In this document: in pieces, positions 8,661 to 17,861 of the stretch
How the letters are laid out: each line of letters begins with the position of its first letter
How positions within the stretch are numbered: position 1 is the first letter of the stretch
DNA from: Streptomyces sp. A 4/2
GTDB lineage: Bacteria; Actinomycetota; Actinomycetes; Streptomycetales; Streptomycetaceae
Length of the DNA: 64,000 bases
Assembly: GCF_940670765.1 (NCBI RefSeq)
Contig: NZ_CALNVW010000010.1
Location: 1 to 64,000, forward strand
Reading direction: 5' to 3'
Made by a program: the position numbers and the translations under genes
The notes under the pieces: generated by a model
Told to the model about the DNA's origin: nothing
Database searches by the model: none
The model's input: only the letters and a program-made list of their open reading frames with translations

Positions 8661-9434
8661 TCAGCGCGCGTCATCCGGGAGGAGTCGCGCGAGAGTGCGC
8701 ACGGCCCGGTACTGGAGGGTCTTGATGGCGCCCTCGTTCTTGCCCATCGCACGTGCCGTTTCGGCGACGGAGAGCCCTTGCAGGAAGCGCAGGGTCACGC
8801 ACTCCTGCTGCTGCGGGTTGAGTTTCCGCACGGCTTCGAGGAGCGCGGCGTTGGAGAGGGACTCCAGGACGGAGTCCTCGGGACTGCGCTCGACCTCGTT
8901 GGCGTCGAGCATTTCGCCCGTGGTCACTTCCAGTCGGAAACGGCTCGACTTGAAGTGGTCGGCGACCAGATTCCGGGCGATCGTGACCAGCCAGGCGCCG
9001 AAGTCGCGCCCCTGCCAGGTGAAGGTGGAGATTCGGCGCAGGGCGCGCAGGAAGGTCTCGCTGGTGAGATCCTCCGCCGTCGCCTTCCCGCCGACGCGGT
9101 AGTAGATGTAGCGGTAGACGGTATCGCTGTACTGGTCGTAGAGGCGCCCGAAGGCGTCGGCCTCGCCGGCCTGAGCGCGTTCGACGAGGTCCATCATGCG
9201 TGCGCTGTCGCTGTCGGCCGCAGGCCGACGGGCGGTGGACGTGCCGGTGCCGCCACGGCTGCGTCTGCCGACCGCCGCACCGCCCTCGGCGAGGGCATAG
9301 CAGGGGCCGGCAGGCACGGGTGTGGCAAATGCGGGGACGGCGTACGCGGTGGGGACGAAGCCGCGCAGCTGGTCAAGGACCGTTGCGCGCAGCGTAGCCA
9401 GGCCCGAGGCGTCAACCCCGACGTGTGGGTACAC
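8661..9434 (-). CDS. bldN: RNA polymerase ECF sigma factor BldN
   Basis: A 257-residue ECF sigma factor. Residues 1 to about 85 form the unusual N-terminal extension known for BldN, which is made as a longer pro-protein and processed. Region 2 follows (EADAFGRLYDQYSDTVYRYI, then ATAEDLTSETFLRALRRI), and region 4 ends the protein (QQECVTLRFLQGLSVAETAR and KNEGAIKTLQYRAVRTL, the HTH). BldN directs genes for aerial hyphae, including chaplins and rodlins. The start is GTG 9434. rsbN follows 217 nt downstream. Confidence 0.93.
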   Translation of the reverse strand: MYPHVGVDASGLATLRATVLDQLRGFVPTAYAVPAFATPVPAGPCYALAEGGAAVGRRSRGGTGTSTARRPAADSDSARMMDLVERAQAGEADAFGRLYDQYSDTVYRYIYYRVGGKATAEDLTSETFLRALRRISTFTWQGRDFGAWLVTIARNLVADHFKSSRFRLEVTTGEMLDANEVERSPEDSVLESLSNAALLEAVRKLNPQQQECVTLRFLQGLSVAETARAMGKNEGAIKTLQYRAVRTLARLLPDDAR

Positions 9435-9808
9435 GGGACTCCCAGAGGCAGAGCTTCCATCACGTGCAGTGCTGGACCTTTCACCCGACGTGATGGCGAG
9501 TGGGGTCCGGTATGCGTCTGAGGAGAATAACGCTTCGTACAGGCAGTGCTACACCCAGTTGCTCAAATCATCGATTACGTCGTTTCTGTGACGACTACGA
9601 GGCCAATCAAGTGGCACTTCGTGACCGCTTATTGATCGGATTGGCTCACGATCGGCTTGATTGCGGGATCAGTTGTGCCTGTGAGGAGACGGCGGGACCG
9701 GCGACGGTCGCACGGGGTGAGAAGTTCGAACACTGTGCGAGCAGGCGCGGTGGGACGGGCACGGCGGCTCGCGCCGCGTACGGGGCCGGGGGCAGGGCCG
9801 TGCGCCGG
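9435..9808. other. Intergenic region upstream of bldN
   Basis: 374 nt between bldN and the HAD-IB gene, both on the minus strand. It holds the expected bldN promoter region and is more AT-rich near 9500-9660 than its surroundings. I see no complete BldD palindrome, no ORF with Streptomyces codon bias and no strong terminator hairpin. Confidence 0.6.
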
Positions 9809-10750
9809 TCAGCGGCGGCGGCGGTGCAGCGCGACCGCGGCGGCGGTGCCTCCGGCGAGGGCCCCGACCCCGGCCGCGGCCGGGATGCCGACCTTGGCCG
9901 CCTTGCGGCCGGTGCGGTAGTCGCGCAGCCGCCACTCGCGCTCGCGGGCGTAACGGGCCAGCTTGGCGTCGGGGTTGATCGCGTACGGGTGGCCGACGAG
10001 GGAGAGCATCGGGATGTCGTTGTGCGAGTCGCTGTACGCGGCGCAGCGGTCCAGGTCGAGCCCTTCGGCCGCGGCGAGGGCCCGTACGGCCTCCGCCTTC
10101 GCCGGGCCGTGCAGCGGTTCGCCGACGAGACGGCCGGTGTAGACCCCGTCCATCGACTCGGCGACCGTGCCGAGCGCGCCGGTCAGTCCGAGGCGGCGGG
10201 CGATGATCGTCGCGGTCTCCACCGGGGCGGCGGTGACCAGCCACACCTTCTGGCCCGCGTCCAGGTGGGCCTGGGCGAGGGCGCGGGTGCCGGGCCAGAT
10301 GCGGTCGGCCATGTACTCGTCGTAGATCTCCTCGCCGATGGACATCAGCTCGGAGACGCGGTGGCCCTTGACGATGGACAGGGCGCTGTCGCGGGCGTCC
10401 TGCATGTGTTCGGGGTCCTCGACGCCCGCCAGCCGGAACCAGGCCTGCTGCCAGGCGAACCTGGCCAGTTCGCGGCGCTGGAAGAACTTCCGCTTGTACA
10501 GGCCGCGGCCGAAGTGGAAGATCGCGGCGCCCTGCATGACGGTGTTGTCGAGGTCGAAGAAGGCGGCGGCCAGATCGTCCCCGGCGACCGGGAACTCGGG
10601 CTCCGGGTCCTTGCTGTCCTCCGGTTCCGGCTCCGCCTGTGTCAGCTCTTGCGAGGACTTGCGGGCTGCCTCGGCTGCGGCCTCGCCTGCCAGCACGCTG
10701 CGTGCTGTTGCCGAGCGCCTACGAGGGGTGAGCCATCCCAGTGCGGCCAT
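9809..10750 (-). CDS. HAD-IB family phosphatase (SerB-like)
   Basis: A 313-residue phosphatase of HAD subfamily IB. Motif I is [15 protein letters not shown] (nucleophile Asp in DLDNT), motif II is [12 protein letters not shown], and the metal site is [12 protein letters not shown]. An acidic linker ([13 protein letters not shown]) precedes the domain. The C-terminus has a hydrophobic stretch ending in HRRRR ([20 protein letters not shown]), which may attach it to the membrane. ATG 10750 is chosen because the domain follows soon after; the upstream open frame crosses a divergent promoter region and the glutaredoxin gene. Its substrate could be a phospholipid-like or phosphoserine-like phosphate. 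Confidence 0.85.
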   Translation of the reverse strand: MAALGWLTPRRRSATARSVLAGEAAAEAARKSSQELTQAEPEPEDSKDPEPEFPVAGDDLAAAFFDLDNTVMQGAAIFHFGRGLYKRKFFQRRELARFAWQQAWFRLAGVEDPEHMQDARDSALSIVKGHRVSELMSIGEEIYDEYMADRIWPGTRALAQAHLDAGQKVWLVTAAPVETATIIARRLGLTGALGTVAESMDGVYTGRLVGEPLHGPAKAEAVRALAAAEGLDLDRCAAYSDSHNDIPMLSLVGHPYAINPDAKLARYAREREWRLRDYRTGRKAAKVGIPAAAGVGALAGGTAAAVALHRRRR

Positions 10751-10942
10751 GTTGTGAGCATAGCCAGTCCGGTTGGTGGTTCCGGGTCCTGCGGGATGCG
10801 GCGGGGTGAACTGCGGGTTGCGGAGCTGTTTTCCCGCGCCTTCCCGCAACTCCCCGCGCTCCTCCGCGCCTCCGTGTGTCTCCGTATGTCTCTGCGTGCT
10901 TCCGTGTGTCACGCGGGTGTTCTCCGGGCGGACAATGGCCTC

Positions 10943-11224
10943 ATGAGTCCCCTGTTGCGGCGCCGTGCCGGTAAAGGAAAGCCCGCCGACCGGGTGGTCA
11001 CCCTGGTCGGGAAGCCCGGCTGTCACCTCTGTGACGACGCCCGCGCGGTCGTCGCCGAGGTCTGCGGTGAGCTCGGCGCGTCCTGGGAGGAGAAGGACAT
11101 CACGCAGGACGCGGAGCTCAACGACGCCTACTGGGAGCAGATTCCGGTGGTGCTCGTCGACGGGGAGCAGCACACCTTCTGGCGGGTGGACGCCGGCCGG
11201 CTGCGTCAGGCGCTGCGGGCCTGA
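10943..11224 (+). CDS. Glutaredoxin family protein
   Basis: A 93-residue thioredoxin-fold protein with the redox motif CHLC (C27 and C30 in [14 protein letters not shown]) and the cis-proline loop QIPVVLVDG. It is divergent from the HAD-IB gene and upstream of rex. The family (DUF836-like glutaredoxins) reduces disulfides or handles thiols; its exact partner is unknown. A terminator begins on the base after the stop codon, separating it from rex. Confidence 0.88.
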   Translation: MSPLLRRRAGKGKPADRVVTLVGKPGCHLCDDARAVVAEVCGELGASWEEKDITQDAELNDAYWEQIPVVLVDGEQHTFWRVDAGRLRQALRA

Positions 11225-11256
11225 CGCAGCACCGCTGGAATTCCACCGGTGCTGCG
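11225..11256 (+). terminator. Terminator of the glutaredoxin gene
   Basis: A 10-bp stem (11225-11234 with 11247-11256) immediately follows the stop codon. The hairpin insulates the rex promoter from readthrough. Confidence 0.75.
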
Positions 11257-11464
11257 GGGGCCGCGTCACGCGCTGCGGGCCCGATGGCAAAAGGCAGTTA
11301 CCATCGTGGGCGATTTGAGCAGTCTCGGGGGCGTAGGCGTGAGGAGTGTGTGCGGTTATGCCCCCTTTGGGATCCCAACGCAGCGGATCGGCCTCTGGTT
11401 CCGTCAATACGCCGTCGATGCGCGTGACCCCGGTCACTTTGCACGGACAAAACGGACACCATCT

Positions 11465-11493
11465 TTGTGCACGCGTTCACAAAGACATAGCCT
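11465..11493 (+). promoter_or_regulatory. rex promoter with Rex operator (ROP)
   Basis: TTGTGCACGCGTTCACAA at 11465-11482 is an almost perfect dyad matching the Rex consensus TTGTGAAnnnnTTCACAA. Its first six bases can act as the -35 element (TTGTGC), and 17 nt later TAGCCT (11488-11493) fits a Streptomyces -10 (TAnnnT). Rex binding here would block its own promoter. The transcript would have a leader of about 60 nt before GTG 11559. Confidence 0.9.
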
Positions 11494-11558
11494 GCATTCG
11501 ACGGGGCGGTCCTGCTGCATATGGCCGCCTGCAGCCTCGCTCATCCCGCAGGAGCACC

Positions 11559-12338
11559 GTGGCAACTGGCCGAACTCACCGACCGGCGACCCGTAGCCGA
11601 GGAATCCCCGAGGCCACCGTCGCCCGACTTCCGTTGTACCTCCGTGCCCTCACCGGGCTGTCGGAGCGTTCCGTGCCCACGGTTTCATCCGAGGAGCTCG
11701 CCGCTGCGGCCGGGGTCAACTCGGCGAAGCTGCGCAAGGACTTCTCCTACCTGGGTTCGTACGGGACCAGGGGCGTCGGCTACGACGTCGAATATCTCGT
11801 ATATCAGATCTCGCGTGAGCTGGGTCTCACCCAGGACTGGCCGGTCGTCATCGTCGGTATCGGTAACCTCGGCGCCGCGCTCGCCAATTACGGCGGGTTC
11901 GCCTCGCGCGGATTCCGGGTCGCCGCGCTGATCGACGCCGATCCCGCCATGGCGGGCAAGCCGGTCGCCGGTATGCCCGTCCAGCACAGCGACGACCTCG
12001 AAAAGATCATCTCGGACAACGGGGTCTCCATCGGGGTCATCGCGACGCCCGCCGGAGCGGCCCAGCCGGTCTGCGACCGGCTCGTCGCCGCCGGTGTCAC
12101 GTCGATCCTGAACTTCGCGCCCACCGTGCTCTCGGTGCCCGAGGGCGTCGACGTACGCAAGGTCGACCTCTCCATCGAGCTCCAGATCCTCGCCTTCCAC
12201 GAGCAGCGCAAGGCCGGTGAGGGCGCCGCGCCCGCGCCCGACGCCGACGCGCCTCCCGTACGGGGCGCGGCCCACGCCGCCCACCACGCCGACCGGAAGG
12301 GACCCGACGGGGACATGCCCGCCGTGATGCCGGCATGA
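11559..12338 (+). CDS. rex: Redox-sensing transcriptional repressor Rex
   Basis: A 259-residue repressor that senses the NADH/NAD+ ratio. The N-terminal winged helix holds VSSEELAAAAGVNSAKLRKD and FSYLGSYGTRGVGYDVEYL. The Rossmann domain follows (VVIVGIGNLGAALANYGGF, with the acidic end ALIDAD). The start is GTG 11559, giving MATGRTHRPATRSRGIPEAT after AGGAG at 11550-11554, which matches the family N-terminus; the longer upstream frame covers the operator. The C-terminal 50 residues are Ala-, Pro- and His-rich. It is the first gene of rex-hemA-hemC-hemD and probably represses them together when NADH is low. Confidence 0.95.
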   Translation: MATGRTHRPATRSRGIPEATVARLPLYLRALTGLSERSVPTVSSEELAAAAGVNSAKLRKDFSYLGSYGTRGVGYDVEYLVYQISRELGLTQDWPVVIVGIGNLGAALANYGGFASRGFRVAALIDADPAMAGKPVAGMPVQHSDDLEKIISDNGVSIGVIATPAGAAQPVCDRLVAAGVTSILNFAPTVLSVPEGVDVRKVDLSIELQILAFHEQRKAGEGAAPAPDADAPPVRGAAHAAHHADRKGPDGDMPAVMPA

Positions 12339-13858
12339 GTCTCCTGGTCGTCGGACTGAGCCACCGCAGCGCGCCCGTCAGCGTGCTGGAGCGCGCCTCG
12401 CTCTCCGCTGATACGCAGGCCAAGCTGTTGCAGGACACGCTGGCCGCCGAGCCCGCCGCCGAGGCCGCCGCGCTCGCCACCTGCAACCGCATCGAGCTGT
12501 ACGCCGACGTGGACAAGTTCCACGCGGGCGTCGCCGAGCTGTCCACGCTGCTCGCCCAGCACAGCGGTGTCGGGCTCGAAGAACTCACTCCTTATCTCTA
12601 CGTGCACTACGAGGACCGGGCCGTCCACCACCTCTTCTCGGTGGCCTGCGGGCTCGACTCGATGGTCGTCGGGGAGGGGCAGATCCTCGGGCAGATCAAG
12701 GACGCCCTCGCGCTCGGCCAGGAACTGCACACCGCGGGACGGCTGTTGAACGACCTGTTCCAGCAGGCGCTGCGCGTCGGCAAGCGGGCGCACAGCGAGA
12801 CCGGCATCGACCGGGCCGGGCAGTCGCTCGTCACCTTCGGGCTGGAACAGCTCGCCGGTGACGCGGACGTGTCCGCCTGGGCGGGCGGGAAGCGCGCGCT
12901 GGTGATCGGCGCGGGCTCGATGTCCTCGCTCGCCGCCGCCACGCTGGCCCGCGCCGGGGTCGGCGAGATCGTCGTGGCCAACCGGACGCAGGCGCGTGCC
13001 GAGCGGCTCGCGGAGATCCTCGGCGGCTCCGGTGTGGCCGCGACGGCCGTCCCCATGGACGCTGTCCACGGTGAGCTGGCCCGCGCCGACCTGGTCGTCT
13101 CCTGCACCGGCGCGACCGGTCTCGTCCTGACCGGGGAGGCCGTGGCCACGGCCCTGGGCGAGGAGTACACGCCCGCCGAAGCACCCGCCGGGGCATCTGC
13201 CGAGGCGCCCGCGGAACCGTCTGCCGGAAGTCCTTCGGAAGCCGTCGCGGCCGATGTGCTGGAGCAGCACGGGACCTGGGCCGAGGCCGCCGCGCTCGCC
13301 CGTACCCGCCGTCCCGTCGTCGAAGACGGCGCGCCGCTGCGGCTCGCCCTGCTCGACCTCGCGATGCCGCGGGACATCGACGCGGCCGTGCACCGCATCA
13401 GCGGCGCCCGGCTGGTCGACATCGAGTCGCTGGCCGACGCCTCCGCGGACGCGCCGATGGCCGCCGATGTCGACGCCGTACGCACCATCGTGTCCGACGA
13501 GGTCGCCGCGTTCGGCGCCGCGCAGCGGGCCGCGCACATCACGCCGACCGTGGTCGCCCTGCGCACCATGGCCGCCGGGGTCGTCGCCGGTGAGATCGCG
13601 CGGCTCGACGGACGCCTTCCCGACCTGGACGACAAGCAGCGCGCCGAGATCACCCAGACGGTGCGCCGTGTCGTCGACAAGCTCCTGCACGCGCCCACCG
13701 TGCGGGTCAAGCAGCTCGCCAGCGAGCCCGGCGGCGCCGGGTACGCGGACGCGCTGCGGGAACTTTTCGACCTCGACCCGTTGACGGTCGCGGCCGTCAG
13801 CAGGGCCGATCTGACCGACCTGAGCAACACAGACGTCAAGAACCGAGGGCGGGCATGA
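12335..13858 (+). CDS. hemA: Glutamyl-tRNA reductase
   Basis: This enzyme reduces glutamyl-tRNA(Glu) to glutamate-1-semialdehyde with NADPH, the first step of the C5 route to haem. It has 507 residues. The catalytic Cys is C50 in LATCNRIELY, followed by GLDSMVVGEGQILGQIKDA, and the NADPH loop VIGAGSMSS lies near residue 190. At about residues 276-325 an Ala-, Pro- and Glu-rich insert (EAPAGASAEAPAEPSAG) makes the protein longer than the usual roughly 420. The C-terminal dimerisation helices are present. It overlaps rex by ATGA, showing translational coupling. Confidence 0.96.
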   Translation: MSLLVVGLSHRSAPVSVLERASLSADTQAKLLQDTLAAEPAAEAAALATCNRIELYADVDKFHAGVAELSTLLAQHSGVGLEELTPYLYVHYEDRAVHHLFSVACGLDSMVVGEGQILGQIKDALALGQELHTAGRLLNDLFQQALRVGKRAHSETGIDRAGQSLVTFGLEQLAGDADVSAWAGGKRALVIGAGSMSSLAAATLARAGVGEIVVANRTQARAERLAEILGGSGVAATAVPMDAVHGELARADLVVSCTGATGLVLTGEAVATALGEEYTPAEAPAGASAEAPAEPSAGSPSEAVAADVLEQHGTWAEAAALARTRRPVVEDGAPLRLALLDLAMPRDIDAAVHRISGARLVDIESLADASADAPMAADVDAVRTIVSDEVAAFGAAQRAAHITPTVVALRTMAAGVVAGEIARLDGRLPDLDDKQRAEITQTVRRVVDKLLHAPTVRVKQLASEPGGAGYADALRELFDLDPLTVAAVSRADLTDLSNTDVKNRGRA

Positions 13859-14811
13859 CCGATGCCTTGAGGCTGGGAACCAGGCGCAGCAAGCTCGCCA
13901 TGGCGCAGTCAGGACAAATTGCCGAGGCTGTTCGGCAGATCACGGGACGCCCCGTGGAACTCGTCGAGATCACCACGTACGGGGACACCTCCCGTGAGCA
14001 CCTGGCGCAGATCGGCGGGACCGGTGTGTTCGTCACCGCCCTGCGGGACGCGCTGGTGAGCGGTGAGGTCGACTTCGCCGTGCACTCGCTGAAGGATCTG
14101 CCGACCGCGGAGCCGGACGATCTGGTGCTGGCCGCGATCCCGGTCCGTGAGGACCCGCGGGACGTGCTGGTCGCGCGCGACGGGCTGACGTTCGAGCAGC
14201 TGCCGGACGGGGCCCGGGTGGGTACCGGTTCGCCGCGCCGGATGGCGCAGCTCAACGCGCACGCCCGTAACCGCGGCATGCGCATCGAGACCGTGCCGAT
14301 CCGCGGCAACATCGACACCCGCATCGGATTCGTCCGCGACGGGGAGCTGGACGCGGTGGTTCTCGCCGCGGCGGGGCTCCACCGTGTCGGCAGGGCCGCC
14401 GAAGTGACCGAGTACCTGCCGGTCGACATCATCTTGCCCGCCCCCGGCCAGGGGGCCCTGGCGATCGAGTGCGCGGCAGCCAATGCCGACCTCCTCGCCC
14501 AGCTCGCCGAGCTCGACGACCCGTACACCCGGGCCGCCGTGACCGCCGAGCGATCCCTGCTCGCCGCCTTGGAGGCCGGTTGCAGTGCGCCTGTTGGTGC
14601 ACTGGCCGACGTCCTGGTCGACGGGCAGGCTGTCACCGAGATGCGCCTGCGCGGTGTCGTCGGCTCGACCGACGGTTCCACGCTGGTGCAGTTGTCCACC
14701 ACCGGTCCCGTACCCACGTCGCACGAAGGCAACGAGGCGCTCGGACGCGAACTCGCGTCCGAGATGCTGGCCAAGGGTGCGGCCGGTCTTATGGGGGAGC
14801 GAGCACGATGA
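13855..14811 (+). CDS. hemC: Porphobilinogen deaminase (hydroxymethylbilane synthase)
   Basis: This enzyme joins four porphobilinogens into hydroxymethylbilane. It has 318 residues, the family length. The N-terminus has LRLGTRRSKLAMAQSGQIAE; VHSLKDLPT and GSPRRMAQL are the substrate-binding segments, and the dipyrromethane cofactor attaches to the Cys of LEAGCSAPVGA. ATG 13855 overlaps the hemA stop by ATGA, so it is part of the rex-hem operon. Confidence 0.96.
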   Translation: MTDALRLGTRRSKLAMAQSGQIAEAVRQITGRPVELVEITTYGDTSREHLAQIGGTGVFVTALRDALVSGEVDFAVHSLKDLPTAEPDDLVLAAIPVREDPRDVLVARDGLTFEQLPDGARVGTGSPRRMAQLNAHARNRGMRIETVPIRGNIDTRIGFVRDGELDAVVLAAAGLHRVGRAAEVTEYLPVDIILPAPGQGALAIECAAANADLLAQLAELDDPYTRAAVTAERSLLAALEAGCSAPVGALADVLVDGQAVTEMRLRGVVGSTDGSTLVQLSTTGPVPTSHEGNEALGRELASEMLAKGAAGLMGERAR

Positions 14812-16466
14812 GCCCCACCACCTCGAACCTGCCAGCCCTTCCCGCCCACGGGCACGTCACCTTCCTCGGTGCCGGTCCCGGGGATCCGGGGCTGCTCACA
14901 CTGCGCGCTGTCGAAGCGCTCGCGAGTGCGGACGTACTGATTGCCGAGCCGCATGTGCTCGACGTCGTACGCACCCATGCGCGGGCGACCGTAAGCACGC
15001 CTCAGCTGACGGTTGTTGACGAAGCGTCAACAGCCGCCGGAATCCCGGCAATCCGCGATGCGGGCAATCTTGTCATGGAGGCCGCACGGGGTGGCAGGCG
15101 GGTCGTCCGTGCTGTCACCGGGGATCCGGGACTCGACGGCAACTCCGGTGAGGAGATGCTTGCCTGCGCTGCCGCAGGCATCCCGTTCGAGGTCGTCCCG
15201 GGTGTCTCGACGGCGGTGGGCGTCTCCGCGTACGCCGGTGTACCGCTGCGGGACGCTCAGGGCACGGACGTGCGTTTCGTCGACGCCCGTACCGCGACGG
15301 ACCGCTGCTGGAGCGAGATCGGCGCGAGCGATGTGACCGCAGTGGTCTCCACGACGCTCGACACGGTCGCGGTCGCTGCCGGTGAACTGGTCGCGGCGGG
15401 CCGTAAGCCCGACACCCCGATGTCCGTCACGGTCGCCGGGACCACCACCCGTCAGCGCACCTGGTCCGCGACGCTCGGCACGGTCGCCCAGGTGCTCAAG
15501 CAGGCCAAGGTGCTGCCCTCGCCCGAGGGCCACCAGCCGGTCATAGCCGTGGTCGGCGAGCGCAGCTCGGCCGCCCAGCGCGACCAGTTGTCGTGGTTCG
15601 AGTCGAAGCCGCTCTTCGGGTGGCGGGTGCTCGTTCCGCGTACGAAGGAGCAGGCGGCCTCGCTCTCCGACCAGCTGCGGTCCTACGGCGCCGTGCCGCA
15701 CGAGGTCCCCACCATCGCCGTCGAGCCGCCGCGTACCCCGCAGCAGATGGAACGCGCGGTCAAGGGCCTGGTCACCGGCCGTTACGAGTGGATCGCCTTC
15801 ACCAGCGTCAACGCGGTCAAGGCCGTCCGTGAGAAGTTCGAGGAGTACGGGCTCGACGCCCGCGCCTTCGCGGGGATCAAGGTCGCCGCGGTCGGCGAAC
15901 AGACCGCCGCCTCGCTGGTCGAGTTCGGTGTCAAGCCCGATCTCGTACCGAGCGGCGAGCAGTCCGCGGCGGGCCTCCTGGAGGACTGGCCGCCGTACGA
16001 CCCGGTCTTCGACCCGATCGACCGTGTCTTCCTGCCGCGCGCCGACATCGCCACCGAGACGCTGGTGGCCGGGCTCATCGAGCTGGGCTGGGAGGTCGAC
16101 GACGTCACCGCCTACCGGACGGTGCGCGCCTCGCCGCCGCCGGCCGACACCCGTGAGGCGATCAAGGGCGGCGGTTTCGACGCGGTCCTCTTCACCTCGT
16201 CGAGCACCGTCCGCAACCTGGTGGGCATCGCGGGCAAGCCGCACAACGTGACGGTCATCGCCTGTATCGGTCCCGCCACGGCGAAGACGGCCGAGGAACA
16301 CGGGCTGCGGGTGGACGTGCTCTCGCCGGAGCCGTCGGTGCACCGGCTCGCCGAGGCGCTCGCCGAGTTCGGCGCGCAGCGCCGGGAGGCGGCCAGGGAG
16401 GCGGGTGAGACGGTCACCCGTCCCAGCGAGCGCCGTCCCGGTGGTCGCAGACGGCGTACCACCTGA
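14808..16466 (+). CDS. hemD: Fused uroporphyrinogen-III methyltransferase / uroporphyrinogen-III synthase
   Basis: A 552-residue two-domain protein. Residues about 15-255 form a CobA/SUMT-like tetrapyrrole methylase domain (VTFLGAGPGDPGLLTLRAVE, then VVPGVSTAVGVSAYAGVPL). Residues about 265-520 form a HemD domain (LFGWRVLVPRTKEQA, IAFTSVNAVKAV, FTSSSTVRNL), which cyclises hydroxymethylbilane to uroporphyrinogen III. Such fusions are usual in actinobacteria; whether the first half is active as a methylase is not certain. The C-terminal tail is Arg-rich. ATG 14808 overlaps hemC by ATGA. Confidence 0.93.
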   Translation: MSPTTSNLPALPAHGHVTFLGAGPGDPGLLTLRAVEALASADVLIAEPHVLDVVRTHARATVSTPQLTVVDEASTAAGIPAIRDAGNLVMEAARGGRRVVRAVTGDPGLDGNSGEEMLACAAAGIPFEVVPGVSTAVGVSAYAGVPLRDAQGTDVRFVDARTATDRCWSEIGASDVTAVVSTTLDTVAVAAGELVAAGRKPDTPMSVTVAGTTTRQRTWSATLGTVAQVLKQAKVLPSPEGHQPVIAVVGERSSAAQRDQLSWFESKPLFGWRVLVPRTKEQAASLSDQLRSYGAVPHEVPTIAVEPPRTPQQMERAVKGLVTGRYEWIAFTSVNAVKAVREKFEEYGLDARAFAGIKVAAVGEQTAASLVEFGVKPDLVPSGEQSAAGLLEDWPPYDPVFDPIDRVFLPRADIATETLVAGLIELGWEVDDVTAYRTVRASPPPADTREAIKGGGFDAVLFTSSSTVRNLVGIAGKPHNVTVIACIGPATAKTAEEHGLRVDVLSPEPSVHRLAEALAEFGAQRREAAREAGETVTRPSERRPGGRRRRTT

Positions 16467-16555
16467 GGGGCTTTCGGGCCGACGAAGCGGGCGCCGCGTG
16501 GCTGGCAGGCGAGGCGTCCGGGGGTATTCGAGGCGTTTCGAAGAGGTAACTGAGG

Positions 16556-17545
16556 ATGACTGTGTACGGATCTTTCCCCGGCGCCCGTCCGCGGCGGCTG
16601 CGCACCACCCCCGCGATGCGGCGCATGGTCGCCGAGACGCGGGTGCACCCCTCCGACCTGATCCTTCCCGCGTTCGTACGGGAGGGCATCAGCGAGCCGG
16701 TGCCGATCACCGCGATGCCGGGCGTCGTCCAGCACACCCGTGACACCCTGCGGAAGGCGGCCGTCGACGCCGTCTCCGCGGGCGTGGCCGGGATCATGCT
16801 CTTCGGCGTCCCCGAGGACAGCAAGAAGGACGCCATAGGGACGGCGGGGACGGACCCCGAGGGCATCCTGCAGCTCGCCCTGCGCGACGTGCGCGCCGAG
16901 GTCGGCGACGACCTCGTGATCATGTCGGACCTGTGCCTGGACGAGTACACCGACCACGGCCACTGCGGGGTGCTGGACGATGCGGGCCGGGTCGACAACG
17001 ACGCGACGCTGGAGCGGTACGCGGAGATGGCCCAGGTCCAGGCCGACGCGGGCGCCCATGTGGTGGGCCCCAGCGGCATGATGGACGGTCAGGTCGGTGT
17101 GATCCGCGATGCGCTGGACACGATCGACAAGGAGGACGTGTCGATCCTCGCCTACACCGTGAAGTACTCGTCCGCCTTCTTCGGCCCGTTCCGTGAGGCC
17201 GTCGGTTCCTCGCTGCAGGGGGACCGCAAGACGTACCAGCAGGACCCGGCGAACGCACGCGAGTCGATGCGCGAGCTGGAGCTGGACCTCGCCGAGGGCG
17301 CCGACATGGTGATGGTCAAGCCTGCGGGACCGTACCTGGACATCCTGGCGAAGGTCGCGGAGTCGGTGGACGTGCCGGTGGCCGCGTACCAGATCAGTGG
17401 TGAGTACTCGATGGTCGAGGCCGCCGCGGAGAAGGGCTGGATCGACCGGGACGCGGCGATCCTGGAGACCCTGACCGGGATCAAGCGCGCGGGCGCGAAC
17501 ATGATCCTGACGTACTGGGCGACGGAGGTCGCGGGCCGGCTCTGA
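16556..17545 (+). CDS. hemB: Delta-aminolevulinic acid dehydratase (porphobilinogen synthase)
   Basis: This enzyme condenses two 5-aminolevulinate molecules to porphobilinogen. It has 329 residues. The metal-binding stretch is [15 protein letters not shown], the Schiff-base lysines lie in [12 protein letters not shown] and [12 protein letters not shown], and the C-terminus has [13 protein letters not shown] 16556 follows GAGG-rich sequence. It starts 89 nt after hemD on the same strand and is probably the last gene of the rex-hem unit; a long hairpin follows at 17680. Confidence 0.96.
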   Translation: MTVYGSFPGARPRRLRTTPAMRRMVAETRVHPSDLILPAFVREGISEPVPITAMPGVVQHTRDTLRKAAVDAVSAGVAGIMLFGVPEDSKKDAIGTAGTDPEGILQLALRDVRAEVGDDLVIMSDLCLDEYTDHGHCGVLDDAGRVDNDATLERYAEMAQVQADAGAHVVGPSGMMDGQVGVIRDALDTIDKEDVSILAYTVKYSSAFFGPFREAVGSSLQGDRKTYQQDPANARESMRELELDLAEGADMVMVKPAGPYLDILAKVAESVDVPVAAYQISGEYSMVEAAAEKGWIDRDAAILETLTGIKRAGANMILTYWATEVAGRL

Positions 17546-17569
17546 GCCGCGGGCGTCCCGGATCGTTCG

Positions 17570-17668
17570 GGACGTGCTCCCGGATCGCTCCGGGACAGTC
17601 TCGGAAGTGCTCTGGTACCGCTCCGGAACAGCCCCGGAAGTGCTCTGGTACTGCCCCGGAACAGCCCC
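17570..17668. repeat. Three tandem 33-bp repeats downstream of hemB
   Basis: Copies lie at 17570-17602 (diverged), 17603-17635 and 17636-17668. The last two start GGAAGTGCTCTGGTAC and differ at only two positions. Each unit contains CCGG-rich inverted bits. They lie between the hemB stop and its terminator in a non-coding gap of 316 nt; the rest of that gap (17728-17861) holds the promoter region of the next gene. Confidence 0.85.
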
Positions 17669-17679
17669 GGAAACGTCAA

Positions 17680-17727
17680 CGGGCCCGCACGTCGTCCGCC
17701 TCACCGAGGGCGGGGCGTGCGGGCCCG
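17680..17727 (+). terminator. Terminator of the rex-hem operon
   Basis: An outer 12-bp perfect stem (17680-17691 with 17716-17727) has further pairing inside. It follows hemB and the tandem repeats. Confidence 0.75.
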
Positions 17728-17861
17728 GCATCGTCGGTACGGCGCACCGCTCTGCCGGAGTGGCGCACCGCCACCTCTCACCACACTGCGTTGTCGCTGG
17801 AATACAGTGCGTGACGAACGGCCGGGACGATCACGGCCCCTGACGGCACGGAGTTGCCCTC

